The notes under the pieces were generated by a model. It was not told where the DNA came from and searched no databases. It worked only from the letters and a program-made list of their open reading frames with translations. 64,000 nt of DNA, from positions 728,501-792,500 of the forward strand of contig NZ_AP023272.1 in assembly GCF_013426735.1 (NCBI RefSeq), in the 5' to 3' direction. Positions 47,792-57,943 of this stretch are shown here, one piece after another. Origin of the DNA: Agrobacterium vitis (lineage in GTDB: Bacteria > Pseudomonadota > Alphaproteobacteria > Rhizobiales > Rhizobiaceae). Numbering within the stretch: the stretch's first letter is position 1; the number at the start of each line of letters is the position of its first letter. Both the position numbers and the translations under genes were made by a program.

Positions 47792-49219
47792 TCAATCCAG
47801 CTTGCGGGTTTTCAGCCGATCCAGAAGCAGTTTGGCCAGGGCTTCATAGTCGCCATCGAAATGGTGACCGCCCTCAAGCTTGACGACATCGACCTTCTTG
47901 GGGTCGAGCTTGTGGCAACCATCATCTTCCTCGTCATCGGCTCCGTACAGGCATTGCACCAGGCCCGCTGGCATTTTGGCGACTTCCTTGGTGGGATCGC
48001 CGCCGGCGCCGCTGCTTTTTGCTCCCAGCCAGCCGGTCACGGAAATCTCGAAATCGGATGCCTGCGACATGGACAGCAGCGATACCTGATTGATTTTCTG
48101 ACGGATATTGTCTGGCAGGAGATTATAGACCGGCGGGCTAATGTCCGCGCCAAAGGAGAAGCCGACGAGCATCACATGCTTGACCTTCCAGCGTTTGGTA
48201 AAGGCGGTGATGATGCGGGCGAGATCGTCCGCCGTTTCCTGCGGTTTGCGCTCCGACCAGAAATAGCGCAGCGAATCGACGCCGACGACGGGCAGGCCTT
48301 CACTCTGGAAATAGCTTGCCATTTCGCTGTCGATATCGCGCCAGCCGCCATCGCCGGAATAGATGATCGCCATCGTATCGAATGCCGGTTTATCGACATC
48401 CATCAGTGTCAGCGGCAAGCCAAGGGGCGAGGCCTCCTTGGCGGTGGCTGCAATCATCACGTCGATGCCGTCCGACAGGGTCTGGGCAGCGGGCTTCTGG
48501 CTATCGGCTACGTCGATATCGGAATGATCCTTCAGGAGATCGGCCACATGGGCGCGCCCGGCGGGATCGGCAGAAGGCGAAAAGCGGACGCTGGCCGGAT
48601 CGGGAAGCGCGCCGTCGGTTAGGCCATAGACGATGCCGCCGTTCTTTTCGGTCTTGACTGCCGGGGTGCAGAACTGTTCGGGCAGGGGAATGACGTCGCC
48701 GGGATCGACAGCCAGCGTTTCGCCGATGGTCGCGTTGGGTGTCTGAGCCAGGATCGCCAGGGCCAGCGTACCGCCTTCACCGATGCCCGCCACCAGCGGC
48801 GGCAGGTAATCCGCACCGCCGACATGCCGCTGAATCTGATGGGACAGGTCCTCGATGTCAGACACGGTATAGATGCAATCGTCCTCATCGGACGACTTCA
48901 GATCAGCTTGTAGGGATTGCAGGTAGCGCGGAGTATCGATGCCGACGACGATCGAGCCGTTGCTGCGCAATCTTTCAGCCTCAGTCTTCATCTTGTCGCT
49001 CCAGCCGTCCTTGTCGGACAACAGGAAAACGATGGATTTCGGTTTGTCGTCCGGCATGGCGATAACCGGATCGGGTATCGTGCCTGTTTCGTATTGCGGG
49101 TCCTCGGCTAGGGCGGGCTGCACGAAGGCGGTCGTAGACGACGCCCATGCCAGAACGCCGGCGGCCAGACAATTGCGGGCCAGACTGCCCTTGGTGAGAC
49201 GAGAAGTTGACGATTTCAT
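47792..49219 (-). CDS. acvB: AcvB/VirJ-like lysyl-phosphatidylglycerol hydrolase
   Basis: A 475-residue periplasmic protein of the AcvB family. A signal peptide (about 1-36, ending PALA) is followed by two related alpha/beta-hydrolase-like halves. The C-terminal half (VirJ domain) keeps the nucleophile elbow VGFSFGADISP; the N-terminal half has GIGEGGTLALAI where Ser is replaced by Glu, so only the second half should be catalytic. In Agrobacterium AcvB removes lysyl-PG made by LpiA and supports acid tolerance and virulence T-DNA transfer. Its start overlaps the lpiA stop (ATGA), so the synthase and its hydrolase are translationally coupled. Confidence 0.9.
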   Translation of the reverse strand: MKSSTSRLTKGSLARNCLAAGVLAWASSTTAFVQPALAEDPQYETGTIPDPVIAMPDDKPKSIVFLLSDKDGWSDKMKTEAERLRSNGSIVVGIDTPRYLQSLQADLKSSDEDDCIYTVSDIEDLSHQIQRHVGGADYLPPLVAGIGEGGTLALAILAQTPNATIGETLAVDPGDVIPLPEQFCTPAVKTEKNGGIVYGLTDGALPDPASVRFSPSADPAGRAHVADLLKDHSDIDVADSQKPAAQTLSDGIDVMIAATAKEASPLGLPLTLMDVDKPAFDTMAIIYSGDGGWRDIDSEMASYFQSEGLPVVGVDSLRYFWSERKPQETADDLARIITAFTKRWKVKHVMLVGFSFGADISPPVYNLLPDNIRQKINQVSLLSMSQASDFEISVTGWLGAKSSGAGGDPTKEVAKMPAGLVQCLYGADDEEDDGCHKLDPKKVDVVKLEGGHHFDGDYEALAKLLLDRLKTRKLD

Positions 49220-51828
49220 TTCTTTACCACGCCTTTCAGACCGCCACCGATCAGGAGAGTTGCGTCCAGGAGCGCGATGACCGGACTGAGGCCGCCTGAA
49301 ACGGCGAGATAGCGGGGTTGCCATTCGGGATGAAACTTTGTCTTGAAAGCCCGAAGCCCCTTGAAGTTATAGAAGCGCTCACCATGCTCATAGAATGTGT
49401 TGGCAATGCGATCCCAGACCGGGGCCACATCGCGTCTCGACAGGCCCGATAGGGGCGCCATGCCAAGGTTGAAATGTTCGTAACCTTCGCTGCGCAGATG
49501 GGTCAGCAGGCTGACGAACAGATAGTCCATCGAGCCCTTCGGGGCCTCCGGCGAAAAGCGCATCAGGTCGATGGAGGACTCGGCCTTGGTTTCCGTCACC
49601 AGGATATTGGCAAAAGCGACGATCCGGCCTTCGAAACGCAGCACGATCACCGGCTGGCTCAGGATATAGTCATCGGTGAACGCGCCGAGGGAAAAGCCCT
49701 TTTCCTTGGCGCGGTGCTGGGCAAGCCAGCCATCCGATACGGCGCGCAGATCCTCGAGAATATCAGGCACGTTGGCCAGGGGAATGATTTCATAACTCAG
49801 TCCGTCGCGCTCGGCCTTGGCGGCACTTTGGCGAAGATTGGCCCATTTCCCGCCCTTCAGGTCGAAGCGGGAGAGATCAACGACCGCCAGTTCTCCCAGT
49901 TTGAAGGCCTGCATGCCGGCATCGGCAATCGCTGGCAGCAGCACGGGCGAAGCCTGGTAGAACACGGCCCGGCAGCCGGCCAGACGAGCCGATTCGACGA
50001 ATTGCCAAACCAGTTCGTCGCGGGACTTTTTCGGCCCGACCGGATCGAGAAAGGCGATCCACGAGCGGCCCTGCTTGCCATACATCAGAAATGCCAGGCC
50101 ATCCGGTGAAAACATCACGGCCTTGTCGCCGGTGCGCACAAGATTGCTATCGGCCACATCCGATTTGCTGAGAATGGTGACGGCCTTTTCAATATCTTCC
50201 GGGCTCGACGGTGTCACGGCAGGCGCTGCGGGGCGCAGCAGGCTGAAGACAGCCAGCGCCGATGAGAAGATGGTCAGGCCCAGCATGGCGCGCAGCGAGC
50301 GCGGCGCTTCTTCCGAAAACTCGAATTCCCACCAGAGCGAGCGGGTGTAATCGACATCGCGATAGACGAAGAACAGGATGAAGCAGGCAAAAATGCAGAT
50401 CAGGGCGATGGCAGTCAGCCAGGACGAGGTCAGCACCTGGCGAAACAGCGAGGCGGGGCGAATGAACAGCCGCTTGCTGGCGAACAGACCGATCAGCAGG
50501 ATGGCCAGCGCCGAGGCTTCCAGCACCGCAAAGGCTTTCAGCAGCGAGAGGACCAGGGCGGTCGAGGCTCCGACCATGGCCGCCCACCAAGCGCCGTCCA
50601 GCCGCTGGGCAAGGCCGCGCGCCGCGATAACCAGAAACAGCCCGAGCAGGCTGGTGAAAAAATGCGCGCCTTCCACCACGGGAAGTGGCACGATGTTTTG
50701 CAGGAATTCCAGATTGCTTTCCGGCGTCGGCGTGACGCTGGAAAAAATCAGCATGACGCCGAGAATGAAGGTGAGGGCGCCGAGAAGTGCCGGTGATATT
50801 CGGGCTGCGGTGCGTCCGACCCCGGCCAGCGCCGGGGTTTTGGAATAATGACGCAGCTCGGTGATCGTCACCAGCACGATGGCCAGAATCAGCGGCAGAA
50901 CATAATAGATCAGGCGGTAAACCACCAGCGAGGCGAGCACCGCGTCGATATTGGTGGTCGGGCCAAGCGCGGCGATGATCACGGTTTCAAACACGCCGAT
51001 GCCGGCAGGCACATGACTGAGCACGCCGATCCCGATGGCAATGGAATAGATTGCAAAAAAGGCTGGCCAGGAAATGGCGGCCTGTTCCGGCAAGAGCGCA
51101 TAGACGACCGAGGCGGAAAAGGCGAGATCGGCCACGGTGACCAGAAACTGCCGCGACAGGGTTGGGGTATCGGCCATCCGTAACGTCACACCGGCAAAGG
51201 TCAGGCTGCGGCGCTGGCCGATGACGATCAGCACGGCAAAGCCGAGGACGATGGCAATCGCCAGACCACGCAGCCAGAGCGGGCTGATATTCAGCAGCGG
51301 CGCGATTTCCGAGGACATCGGAATGAGTGACAAGGCGGTGACGGCGGCAAGCCCCAGGCTGAAGGATAGGGTGACGAAGGCGATGATGCGGCCAATTTCA
51401 TCAGGAGCAAGGCCTGCCCGCGAATAGGCCCGGTAGCGGATCGCTCCACCCGACAGCATGCCGAAGCCTGCCGCATTACCGACGGCATAGGCACTGAAGG
51501 CGGTCAGCGCCACTTCCGCCATCGGGCGTTTGCGGCCGATGAATTCCATGGCGTTCCAGTCGTAGAGACACAGCGACAGGAAGCTGAGCGCGGTAAACAC
51601 CACCGCCAGCAGGATCTGGTCATAGCCCGTGGTGGCCATGGCCGAGACGACGTCGTCATAGCTGACTTCTTCCGTCAGCCGGTAGATCGCCAGCGCTACG
51701 GCGGCAAAAATGACCAGCGTGAACACGGCGGCAATCGCCCTGCCGTAATCGGCCAGGGCTGCCCGCCATCCGGACCTGGTCGGCGGCTCGGCGCTTTCCT
51801 GGCTCTCGGATTGTATTTCGGCTGCCAT
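49216..51828 (-). CDS. lpiA: Lysylphosphatidylglycerol synthase/flippase LpiA (MprF family)
   Basis: Transfers lysine from Lys-tRNA to phosphatidylglycerol and flips the product, giving a positively charged membrane that helps acid and cationic-peptide resistance. The 870-residue protein has about a dozen or more N-terminal helices (flippase part, with GFGMLSGGAIRYRAYSRAGL) and a C-terminal soluble DUF2156 synthase domain (about 520-850: KAVMFSPDGLAFLMYGKQGRSWIAFLDPVG, DGLSYEIIPLANVPDI, GSMDYLFVSLLTHLRSEGYEHFNLGMAPLSGL). It is the first gene of an lpiA-acvB operon. In rhizobia lpiA is induced by low pH, often through ChvGI. Confidence 0.93.
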   Translation of the reverse strand: MAAEIQSESQESAEPPTRSGWRAALADYGRAIAAVFTLVIFAAVALAIYRLTEEVSYDDVVSAMATTGYDQILLAVVFTALSFLSLCLYDWNAMEFIGRKRPMAEVALTAFSAYAVGNAAGFGMLSGGAIRYRAYSRAGLAPDEIGRIIAFVTLSFSLGLAAVTALSLIPMSSEIAPLLNISPLWLRGLAIAIVLGFAVLIVIGQRRSLTFAGVTLRMADTPTLSRQFLVTVADLAFSASVVYALLPEQAAISWPAFFAIYSIAIGIGVLSHVPAGIGVFETVIIAALGPTTNIDAVLASLVVYRLIYYVLPLILAIVLVTITELRHYSKTPALAGVGRTAARISPALLGALTFILGVMLIFSSVTPTPESNLEFLQNIVPLPVVEGAHFFTSLLGLFLVIAARGLAQRLDGAWWAAMVGASTALVLSLLKAFAVLEASALAILLIGLFASKRLFIRPASLFRQVLTSSWLTAIALICIFACFILFFVYRDVDYTRSLWWEFEFSEEAPRSLRAMLGLTIFSSALAVFSLLRPAAPAVTPSSPEDIEKAVTILSKSDVADSNLVRTGDKAVMFSPDGLAFLMYGKQGRSWIAFLDPVGPKKSRDELVWQFVESARLAGCRAVFYQASPVLLPAIADAGMQAFKLGELAVVDLSRFDLKGGKWANLRQSAAKAERDGLSYEIIPLANVPDILEDLRAVSDGWLAQHRAKEKGFSLGAFTDDYILSQPVIVLRFEGRIVAFANILVTETKAESSIDLMRFSPEAPKGSMDYLFVSLLTHLRSEGYEHFNLGMAPLSGLSRRDVAPVWDRIANTFYEHGERFYNFKGLRAFKTKFHPEWQPRYLAVSGGLSPVIALLDATLLIGGGLKGVVKK

Positions 51829-52334
51829 GCGATCGTCCCTTTCATTGACTGCTTTTGTCTGCCGCGATCGGTACGCGGCTGCATTTTATATGTAGCGCCG
51901 ATGCCCAGTTGGCACCCGCTGCATGAATTTCCCCTGAAACCCTGACAGGTTTAAGGAAATATGCGGTAAATCTTATACCAACTGCCATTAAAAATGGCAG
52001 TTGGTATTCCTTTTTCGAATATCTCAAGCCTTTGACGTATTTGAGATATTCGAAACTCACTTAAGGCGAGGATGCGTTAGCATCTTCGAGCCTTGGTATT
52101 AACGGTATCGGACATGTTGCCGTTCTCTACTGAATTATCGCTGAATGGGGTATCCCAAATTCATGACAAAAACGTTTGCATAGAGAGCGGCATGGATGCC
52201 GCCTCAATGCAGTGAACTTGCCGTTGCACCTTGGCCCCGAATTGTCTAAAAGCCCGCCAGCCGCATTGTGAAATGCAGAGATTGGTTTCAGCCGGATATG
52301 TCCGGCACAGGTTTGAGGTCGAGACGGTCGGGCC
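51829..52334. other. Intergenic region upstream of lpiA and lysC with hairpin cluster
   Basis: About 500 bases between divergent lpiA and lysC. It contains the palindrome cluster described at 51975-52096 and presumably both promoters, including the acid-responsive one of lpiA. No gene-like frame; the short plus-strand frames are chance. Confidence 0.5.
51975..52096. repeat. Composite palindromic element with three hairpins
   Basis: Hairpin 1: ATACCAACTGCCATT (51975-51989) pairs with AATGGCAGTTGGTAT (51993-52007), 15 bp, 3-base loop, followed by TCCTTTTT. Hairpin 2: TTTCGAATATCTCAA (52013-52027) pairs with TTGAGATATTCGAAA (52041-52055), 15 bp, 13-base loop. Hairpin 3: an imperfect one in AAGGCGAGGATGC (52062-52074) with GCATCTTCGAGCCTT, followed by GGTATTAA. 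TTATACCA near the left and TGGTATTAA at the right make the whole block a mirror-like unit. This resembles the palindromic interspersed units of rhizobial genomes. Confidence 0.7.
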
Positions 52335-53609
52335 ATGGCGCGCATTGTGATGAAATTCGGCGGTACATCCGTCGCCAATCTTGAACGCATTCACAACGTG
52401 GCGCGGCATGTGAAACGTGAAGTGGATGCCGGCCACGAAGTTGCCGTGGTGGTTTCGGCCATGTCCGGCAAGACCAACGAACTGGTGGACTGGGTCCAGA
52501 CCATGCCCAAGGTCGCCGGTGCTGCTTCGCCTTTCTATGATGCGCGTGAATATGACGCTATCGTGGCCTCCGGTGAACAGGTGACATCCGGTCTGCTCGC
52601 CATCGCCCTGCAATCGCTCGGTATTAATGCCCGCTCCTGGCAGGGCTGGCAGATTGCCATCAAGACCGACAATGCCCATGGCGCGGCCCGCATCCAGGAC
52701 ATCGACGGTTCCGATATCATCCGCCGCATGGGTGAGGGCCAGGTTGCCGTGGTGGCCGGTTTCCAGGGCATTGGCCCGGACAATCGCATCGCCACGCTGG
52801 GTCGCGGCGGCTCCGATACCTCGGCTGTGGCAATCGCGGCAGCCGTCAAGGCCGACCGTTGCGACATCTATACCGATGTCGATGGTGTCTATACCACCGA
52901 CCCGCGCATCGAGCCCAAGGCGCGCCGCCTGAAAAAGGTGGCGTTTGAGGAAATGCTGGAAATGGCTTCGCTTGGCGCCAAGGTATTGCAGGTGCGCTCC
53001 GTCGAACTGGCCATGGTACACAAGGTGCGCACCTTCGTGCGCTCGAGCTTTGAAGATCCCGATGCTCCGGGCATGGGTGACGTGCTGAACCCGCCCGGAA
53101 CGTTGATTTGCGATGAGGAAGAGATCGTGGAACAGGAAGTTGTAACCGGCATTGCCTATGCCAAGGACGAAGCCCAGATATCCCTGCGCCGGTTGGCTGA
53201 CCGTCCCGGTGTTTCGGCGGCGATTTTCGGACCGCTGTCCGAATCGCATATCAATGTCGATATGATCGTCCAGAATATTTCCGAGGACGGTTCCAAGACC
53301 GATATGACCTTTACCGTCCCATCCGGGGATGTGGATAAAGCCCTGAAAGTGCTCTCCGACAATCAGGGAAAAATCGGTTTCGACGTGGTGCAAAGCGAAA
53401 AGGGCCTGGTCAAGGTCTCGGTGATCGGCATTGGCATGCGCAGCCATGCAGGGGTTGCGGCGACCGCTTTCCGTGCACTTGCCGATAAAGGCATCAATAT
53501 CAAGGCGATCACCACCTCCGAAATTAAGATTTCCATCCTGATCGACGGTCCTTACGCTGAATTGGCTGTTCGCACTTTGCATTCCTGCTACGGTCTCGAT
53601 AAGGCTTGA
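52335..53609 (+). CDS. lysC: Aspartate kinase
   Basis: First enzyme of the aspartate pathway to lysine, threonine and methionine. The 424-residue monofunctional class has KFGGTSV at the N-terminus, the ATP-binding and catalytic blocks (VSAMSGKTNELVD, GRGGSDTSAVAIAAAVKADRCDIYTDVDGVYTTDPR) and two C-terminal ACT domains from about residue 265 onward (ISVIGIGMRSHAGVAATAFRALADKGINIKAIT) that mediate feedback inhibition. It is followed by ptsP on the same strand, about 85 bp on, with small hairpins between. Confidence 0.96.
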   Translation: MARIVMKFGGTSVANLERIHNVARHVKREVDAGHEVAVVVSAMSGKTNELVDWVQTMPKVAGAASPFYDAREYDAIVASGEQVTSGLLAIALQSLGINARSWQGWQIAIKTDNAHGAARIQDIDGSDIIRRMGEGQVAVVAGFQGIGPDNRIATLGRGGSDTSAVAIAAAVKADRCDIYTDVDGVYTTDPRIEPKARRLKKVAFEEMLEMASLGAKVLQVRSVELAMVHKVRTFVRSSFEDPDAPGMGDVLNPPGTLICDEEEIVEQEVVTGIAYAKDEAQISLRRLADRPGVSAAIFGPLSESHINVDMIVQNISEDGSKTDMTFTVPSGDVDKALKVLSDNQGKIGFDVVQSEKGLVKVSVIGIGMRSHAGVAATAFRALADKGINIKAITTSEIKISILIDGPYAELAVRTLHSCYGLDKA

Positions 53610-53614
53610 TCAAC

Positions 53615-53670
53615 GGGTGGGAATTTGCCACCCTTGATCACTACCTCCGGGCGCATTTTGCGCCTGGATT
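53615..53670 (+). terminator. Small hairpins between lysC and ptsP
   Basis: GGGTGG/CCACCC (53615-53620 and 53628-53633) and GGGCGCA/TGCGCCT just after form two short stems past the lysC stop. There is no T run, so this is at most a weak or attenuating terminator. Confidence 0.35.
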
Positions 53671-53694
53671 GTCATTATCGGGAGCATGCACGCG

Positions 53695-55959
53695 ATGAGA
53701 GACCTTTCCGCAGGTCCGCGCGTCCTCCTCAAGCGGCTTCGCGAATTGATGGCGGAGCCCCTTGAGCCTCAGGAGCGTCTTGACCGTATTACGCGCCAGA
53801 TCGCGAGCAATATGGTTGCCGAAGTCTGCTCCGTTTATGTCCTGCGCTCCGATGGTGTGCTGGAACTCTACGCGACCGAAGGTCTCAATCCCGACGCGGT
53901 GCATCTGGCCCAGCTGAAAATGGGGCAAGGTCTGGTCGGTACCATCGCGGCATCCGCCCAACCACTCAATCTTTCCGATGCGCAGGCGCATCCCGCTTTC
54001 CGCTATCTCCCTGAAACCGGTGAGGAAATTTATCATTCTTTCCTCGGTGTGCCGATTTTGCGGGCTGGCCGCAGTCTTGGCGTTCTTGTCGTCCAGAACA
54101 AGGCGCAACGGAATTATCGGGAAGACGAGCTTGAAGCGCTTGAAACCACGGCCATGGTGCTGGCCGAAATGATTGCCACTGGCGATTTGAAGAAGATTAC
54201 CCGACCGGGCCTTGAATTGGACCTGACGCGGGCCGTGACCATCGATGGCGACAGCTATAGCGAGGGCATCGGCCTTGGCCATGTCGTGCTGCACGAGCCG
54301 CGCATCGTCGTCACCAATCTGTTGAACGAGGATACCGAGACCGAGTTGAAGCGGATGGCCGAATCGCTCGGCTCCCTGCGCATCTCCATCGATGACATGC
54401 TGTCGCGCCGCGAAGTGGCGATGGAAGGCGAGCATCGTGAGGTGCTGGAAACCTATCGGATGTTTGCCCATGACCAGGGCTGGGTGCGGCGCATGGAAGA
54501 GGCAATCCGCAACGGCCTGACGGCGGAAGCGGCGGTCGAAAAGGTCCAGAGCGATACCAAGGCGCGGATGATGCGCCTGACCGATCCCTATATGCGCGAG
54601 CGCATGCATGATTTTGACGATCTGGCCAACCGGCTGCTGCGGCAGCTGACCGGATTTTCCGGCAGCAGTGCCGAAGGATTTCCCTCGGATGCGGTAATTT
54701 TCGCCCGTGCCATGGGCGCGGCGGAGCTGCTCGATTATCCGCGGCAGAATATTCGGGGCCTAGTGCTGGAAGACGGTGCCGTTACCAGCCATGTGGTGAT
54801 CGTTGCCCGCGCCATGGGCATTGCCGTGGTCGGACAGGCGGCTGGGGCCGTGGCGCTGGCGGAAAACGGCGATCCCGTCATCATCGATGGCGATGACGGT
54901 AAGGTGCATGTGCGCCCGATGGTCGATCTGCAAAAGGCCTATGAGGAAAAGGTCAAGCTACGCGCCCGCCGTCAGGAGCAGTTCAAGGCGCTGCGGGATG
55001 TCGAACCGCTCAGCAAGGACGGCCAGCGGATCAAGTTACAGATGAATGCCGGACTGATGGTCGATTTACCGCAATTGGCCGATTCTGGCGCCGAAGGCAT
55101 CGGCTTGTTCCGCACCGAGCTGCAATTCATGATCGCTTCGACTATGCCCAAGGCCGACGAGCAGGAAGCGCTCTATCGCAATGTGCTGAAACAGGCGAAG
55201 GGTCGGCCCGTCACCTTCCGCACGCTGGATATCGGCGGCGACAAGGTTCTGCCCTATTTCCGCAGCCATGAGGAAGAAAATCCGGCTCTCGGCTGGCGCG
55301 CCATCCGGCTGTCGCTGGACCGGCCCGGCCTGTTGCGCACCCAGATGCGGGCGCTGCTGAAGGCCGCGACCGGGGGTGAGCTGAAGATGATGCTGCCGAT
55401 GGTCACGGAAGTGTCGGAAATCCGCGCTGCCCGCGAATTGCTGCAGAAGGAAGTGCAGCATATTTCCAAATTCGGCCATGGCCTGCCAAAGCGGCTGCAA
55501 TTCGGCGTGATGCTGGAGGTTCCTGCCCTGATGTGGCAACTCGACGAGTTGATGCAGGAAGTGGATTTCGTCTCGGTCGGCTCCAACGATCTGTTCCAGT
55601 TTTCCATGGCGGTGGACCGGGGCAATGCCCGGGTGTCCGACCGGTTTGACACTCTGGGCCGGCCTTTCCTGCGCATTCTGCGTGATATTGTCCGTGCTGC
55701 CGACCGGCATGATACGCCGGTGACGCTGTGTGGTGAGATGGCGGGAAAGCCGTTGTCATCCATGGCGCTGTTTGCTATCGGCTTCCGTTCGGTGTCGATG
55801 TCGCCGACGGCCATCGGTCCGATCAAGGCCATGCTGTTGCAATTGGATATCGGCAGGCTTTCCGCCGAGCTGAATGCGTTGCTGGACGACAACAGGCCAA
55901 GTGAGCCGATCCGGGCTTTCCTGACACGGTTTGCCGAACAGAACGGCGTTCCGGTCTGA
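53695..55959 (+). CDS. ptsP: Phosphoenolpyruvate-protein phosphotransferase EI-Ntr
   Basis: Enzyme I of the nitrogen-related PTS, which autophosphorylates with PEP and passes phosphate to NPr. The 754-residue protein has an N-terminal GAF domain (about 20-150, sensing, [24 protein letters not shown]), the swivelling PEP-utiliser domain with the active-site H366 in [11 protein letters not shown], and a C-terminal TIM barrel with [21 protein letters not shown] and [11 protein letters not shown]. The start at 53695 follows GGGAG by 10 bases; the ATG at 53686 is too close to it. In rhizobia PTS-Ntr sets potassium transport, ABC-transporter activity and carbon/nitrogen balance. Confidence 0.96.
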   Translation: MRDLSAGPRVLLKRLRELMAEPLEPQERLDRITRQIASNMVAEVCSVYVLRSDGVLELYATEGLNPDAVHLAQLKMGQGLVGTIAASAQPLNLSDAQAHPAFRYLPETGEEIYHSFLGVPILRAGRSLGVLVVQNKAQRNYREDELEALETTAMVLAEMIATGDLKKITRPGLELDLTRAVTIDGDSYSEGIGLGHVVLHEPRIVVTNLLNEDTETELKRMAESLGSLRISIDDMLSRREVAMEGEHREVLETYRMFAHDQGWVRRMEEAIRNGLTAEAAVEKVQSDTKARMMRLTDPYMRERMHDFDDLANRLLRQLTGFSGSSAEGFPSDAVIFARAMGAAELLDYPRQNIRGLVLEDGAVTSHVVIVARAMGIAVVGQAAGAVALAENGDPVIIDGDDGKVHVRPMVDLQKAYEEKVKLRARRQEQFKALRDVEPLSKDGQRIKLQMNAGLMVDLPQLADSGAEGIGLFRTELQFMIASTMPKADEQEALYRNVLKQAKGRPVTFRTLDIGGDKVLPYFRSHEEENPALGWRAIRLSLDRPGLLRTQMRALLKAATGGELKMMLPMVTEVSEIRAARELLQKEVQHISKFGHGLPKRLQFGVMLEVPALMWQLDELMQEVDFVSVGSNDLFQFSMAVDRGNARVSDRFDTLGRPFLRILRDIVRAADRHDTPVTLCGEMAGKPLSSMALFAIGFRSVSMSPTAIGPIKAMLLQLDIGRLSAELNALLDDNRPSEPIRAFLTRFAEQNGVPV

Positions 55960-55985
55960 TTTCTGAAGAAAAACAAGAGGTAAAG

Positions 55986-57065
55986 GTGGCGAAGCTTCCT
56001 GTCGATAAAATGCGCGAGCTTGAGCGCCGGTTTGGCGAAATCGAGGCGCGCATGTCCGCCGGGCCTGCCGCCGATGTCTATGTCAAGCTTGCCTCGGAAT
56101 ATTCCGAGTTGCAGCCGGTGGTCAAAGCCATCCGGGAATTGGGGTTGGCGGAAAAGGAAGTTGCTGATCTGAAGGCGCTGCTGGCCGACAAGTCCACGGA
56201 CCGCGAGATGCGCGATCTGGCGGAAATGGAGCTGCCGGATGTCGAGGCGCGGCTGGAAGGACTGGAAAAGGAAATCCAGATCCAGCTTCTGCCCAAGGAT
56301 GCCGCGGACGAGAAAAGTGCGATCCTGGAAATTCGTGCCGGTACGGGTGGGTCCGAAGCCGCGTTGTTTGCCGGTGACTTGTTTCGGATGTATGAGCGTT
56401 TCGCGGCGGGCAAGGGCTGGAAAGTCGAGGTCCTGTCTTCCAGTGAAGGCGATGCCGGGGGCTTTAAGGAAATTATCGCCACCGTGACCGGGCGAGGGGT
56501 CTTCTCCAAGCTGAAATTCGAATCCGGTGTTCACCGAGTGCAGCGCGTTCCCGATACGGAGACGCAAGGACGTATCCATACGTCGGCTGCTACCGTGGCG
56601 GTTTTGCCCGAGGCGGAAGAGATCGATATCGAGGTTCGGGCTGAAGACATTCGCATCGATACGATGCGCTCCTCCGGGGCAGGCGGCCAGCACGTCAACA
56701 CCACGGACTCTGCGGTGCGCATCACCCATCTGCCGACCGGCCTGGTGGTGACCAGCTCGGAAAAATCCCAGCATCAGAACCGGGCGAAAGCGATGCAGGT
56801 GCTGCGTTCGCGTCTGTTCGACATGGAGCGCCAGCGGGCCGACAGCGAACGATCGGCGGATCGCAAGAGCCAGGTTGGCTCCGGTGACCGATCCGAGCGG
56901 ATCCGCACCTATAATTTCCCGCAGGGCCGGGTGACCGATCATCGGATCAACCTGACCCTCTACAAGCTCGACCGGATGATGATGGGTGAAATCGATGAAG
57001 TGGTCGATGCCCTGATCGCCGATTATCAGGCTGGACAATTGGCGCAACTCGGCGAACACGCATGA
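55986..57065 (+). CDS. prfA: Peptide chain release factor 1
   Basis: Recognises UAA and UAG stop codons and triggers peptide release. The 359-residue length is standard. The catalytic GGQ lies at residues 233-235 ([16 protein letters not shown]). The codon-reading tripeptide, PAT or PVT in many RF1s, is P189-D-T191 here ([10 protein letters not shown]). The start is a GTG with AGAGG ahead. Its last bases overlap the ATG of prmC by four, so the release factor and the enzyme that methylates its GGQ glutamine are coupled. Confidence 0.96.
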   Translation: MAKLPVDKMRELERRFGEIEARMSAGPAADVYVKLASEYSELQPVVKAIRELGLAEKEVADLKALLADKSTDREMRDLAEMELPDVEARLEGLEKEIQIQLLPKDAADEKSAILEIRAGTGGSEAALFAGDLFRMYERFAAGKGWKVEVLSSSEGDAGGFKEIIATVTGRGVFSKLKFESGVHRVQRVPDTETQGRIHTSAATVAVLPEAEEIDIEVRAEDIRIDTMRSSGAGGQHVNTTDSAVRITHLPTGLVVTSSEKSQHQNRAKAMQVLRSRLFDMERQRADSERSADRKSQVGSGDRSERIRTYNFPQGRVTDHRINLTLYKLDRMMMGEIDEVVDALIADYQAGQLAQLGEHA

Positions 57066-57943
57066 CAGGCGCACCGGTGACGCTGAAGCAGGCGATCACT
57101 GCCGCTCGTCTTCGGTTTGCGCAAGCGGGTATCGCCGATGCGCCAAGCGATGCGCGGACCTTGATCGCCGGTCTTCTTGGACTGACGTCGACCGATCTTA
57201 TCCTGCAGGACAACCGGATTTTGAGCGTCGATGAGACAAGCCTGATCGAGGCGGCAGTTGAACGACGCCTGATGTTTGAGCCGGTGCATCGAATTTTGGG
57301 GCGGCGGGCCTTTTACGGTTTGGAACTGGCCCTGTCACCGGCAACATTGGAACCTCGGCCCGATACGGAAATCCTGATCGAACGTGTTTTACCTCATCTT
57401 CGCGCCATGGCGGCGAAGAATGGCAGCGTCCGCCTGCTGGATATGGGAACGGGTACCGGTGCGATTGCACTGGCACTTTTGCAGGAATGTCCAGCCGCTA
57501 CGGCATTGGCGACCGATATTTCCGCCGAAGCGCTGGCCACGGCGCGGCAGAACGCCGCAGCCAATATGCTTTTTGACCGGTTCGAGACGCTGCAAAGCCA
57601 TTGGTACGAGGCTTTGTCGAGCCGTTTTGACATCATTCTGTCGAATCCGCCCTATATTGTGAGCAGGGTAATCGACGACCTTGCCCCTGACGTTCGGCTT
57701 TACGATCCTGCCGTAGCACTTGACGGGGGCGACGATGGGCTGGATGCTTACCGGGCAATTGCCGCTGGTGCAGCCGATTTTCTGAAACCGGGCGGTCTGG
57801 TTGGGGTGGAAATCGGTTATGATCAGGCGATGGCGGTGACGCAACTTTTCGCCAACAATAGCTTCGTTCTTGTGGAAAGCGCAAAGGATCACGGTGATAA
57901 TGATCGGATTCTGTTGTTTGCTCAGACCGGACCGCAACTATAG
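57062..57943 (+). CDS. prmC: Release factor glutamine methyltransferase
   Basis: Methylates the GGQ glutamine of RF1 and RF2. The 293-residue protein has the N-terminal helical release-factor-binding domain ([21 protein letters not shown]), the SAM motif [15 protein letters not shown] and the substrate-binding N195-P-P-Y motif ([11 protein letters not shown]). It starts within the stop of prfA. After it, a gene-free stretch of about 430 bases follows. Confidence 0.95.
   Translation: MTGAPVTLKQAITAARLRFAQAGIADAPSDARTLIAGLLGLTSTDLILQDNRILSVDETSLIEAAVERRLMFEPVHRILGRRAFYGLELALSPATLEPRPDTEILIERVLPHLRAMAAKNGSVRLLDMGTGTGAIALALLQECPAATALATDISAEALATARQNAAANMLFDRFETLQSHWYEALSSRFDIILSNPPYIVSRVIDDLAPDVRLYDPAVALDGGDDGLDAYRAIAAGAADFLKPGGLVGVEIGYDQAMAVTQLFANNSFVLVESAKDHGDNDRILLFAQTGPQL

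Noticed and set aside
55254..57074. A 606-codon minus-strand frame across ptsP and prfA
   Set aside because: Antisense of two well-supported genes, with no recognisable domain.
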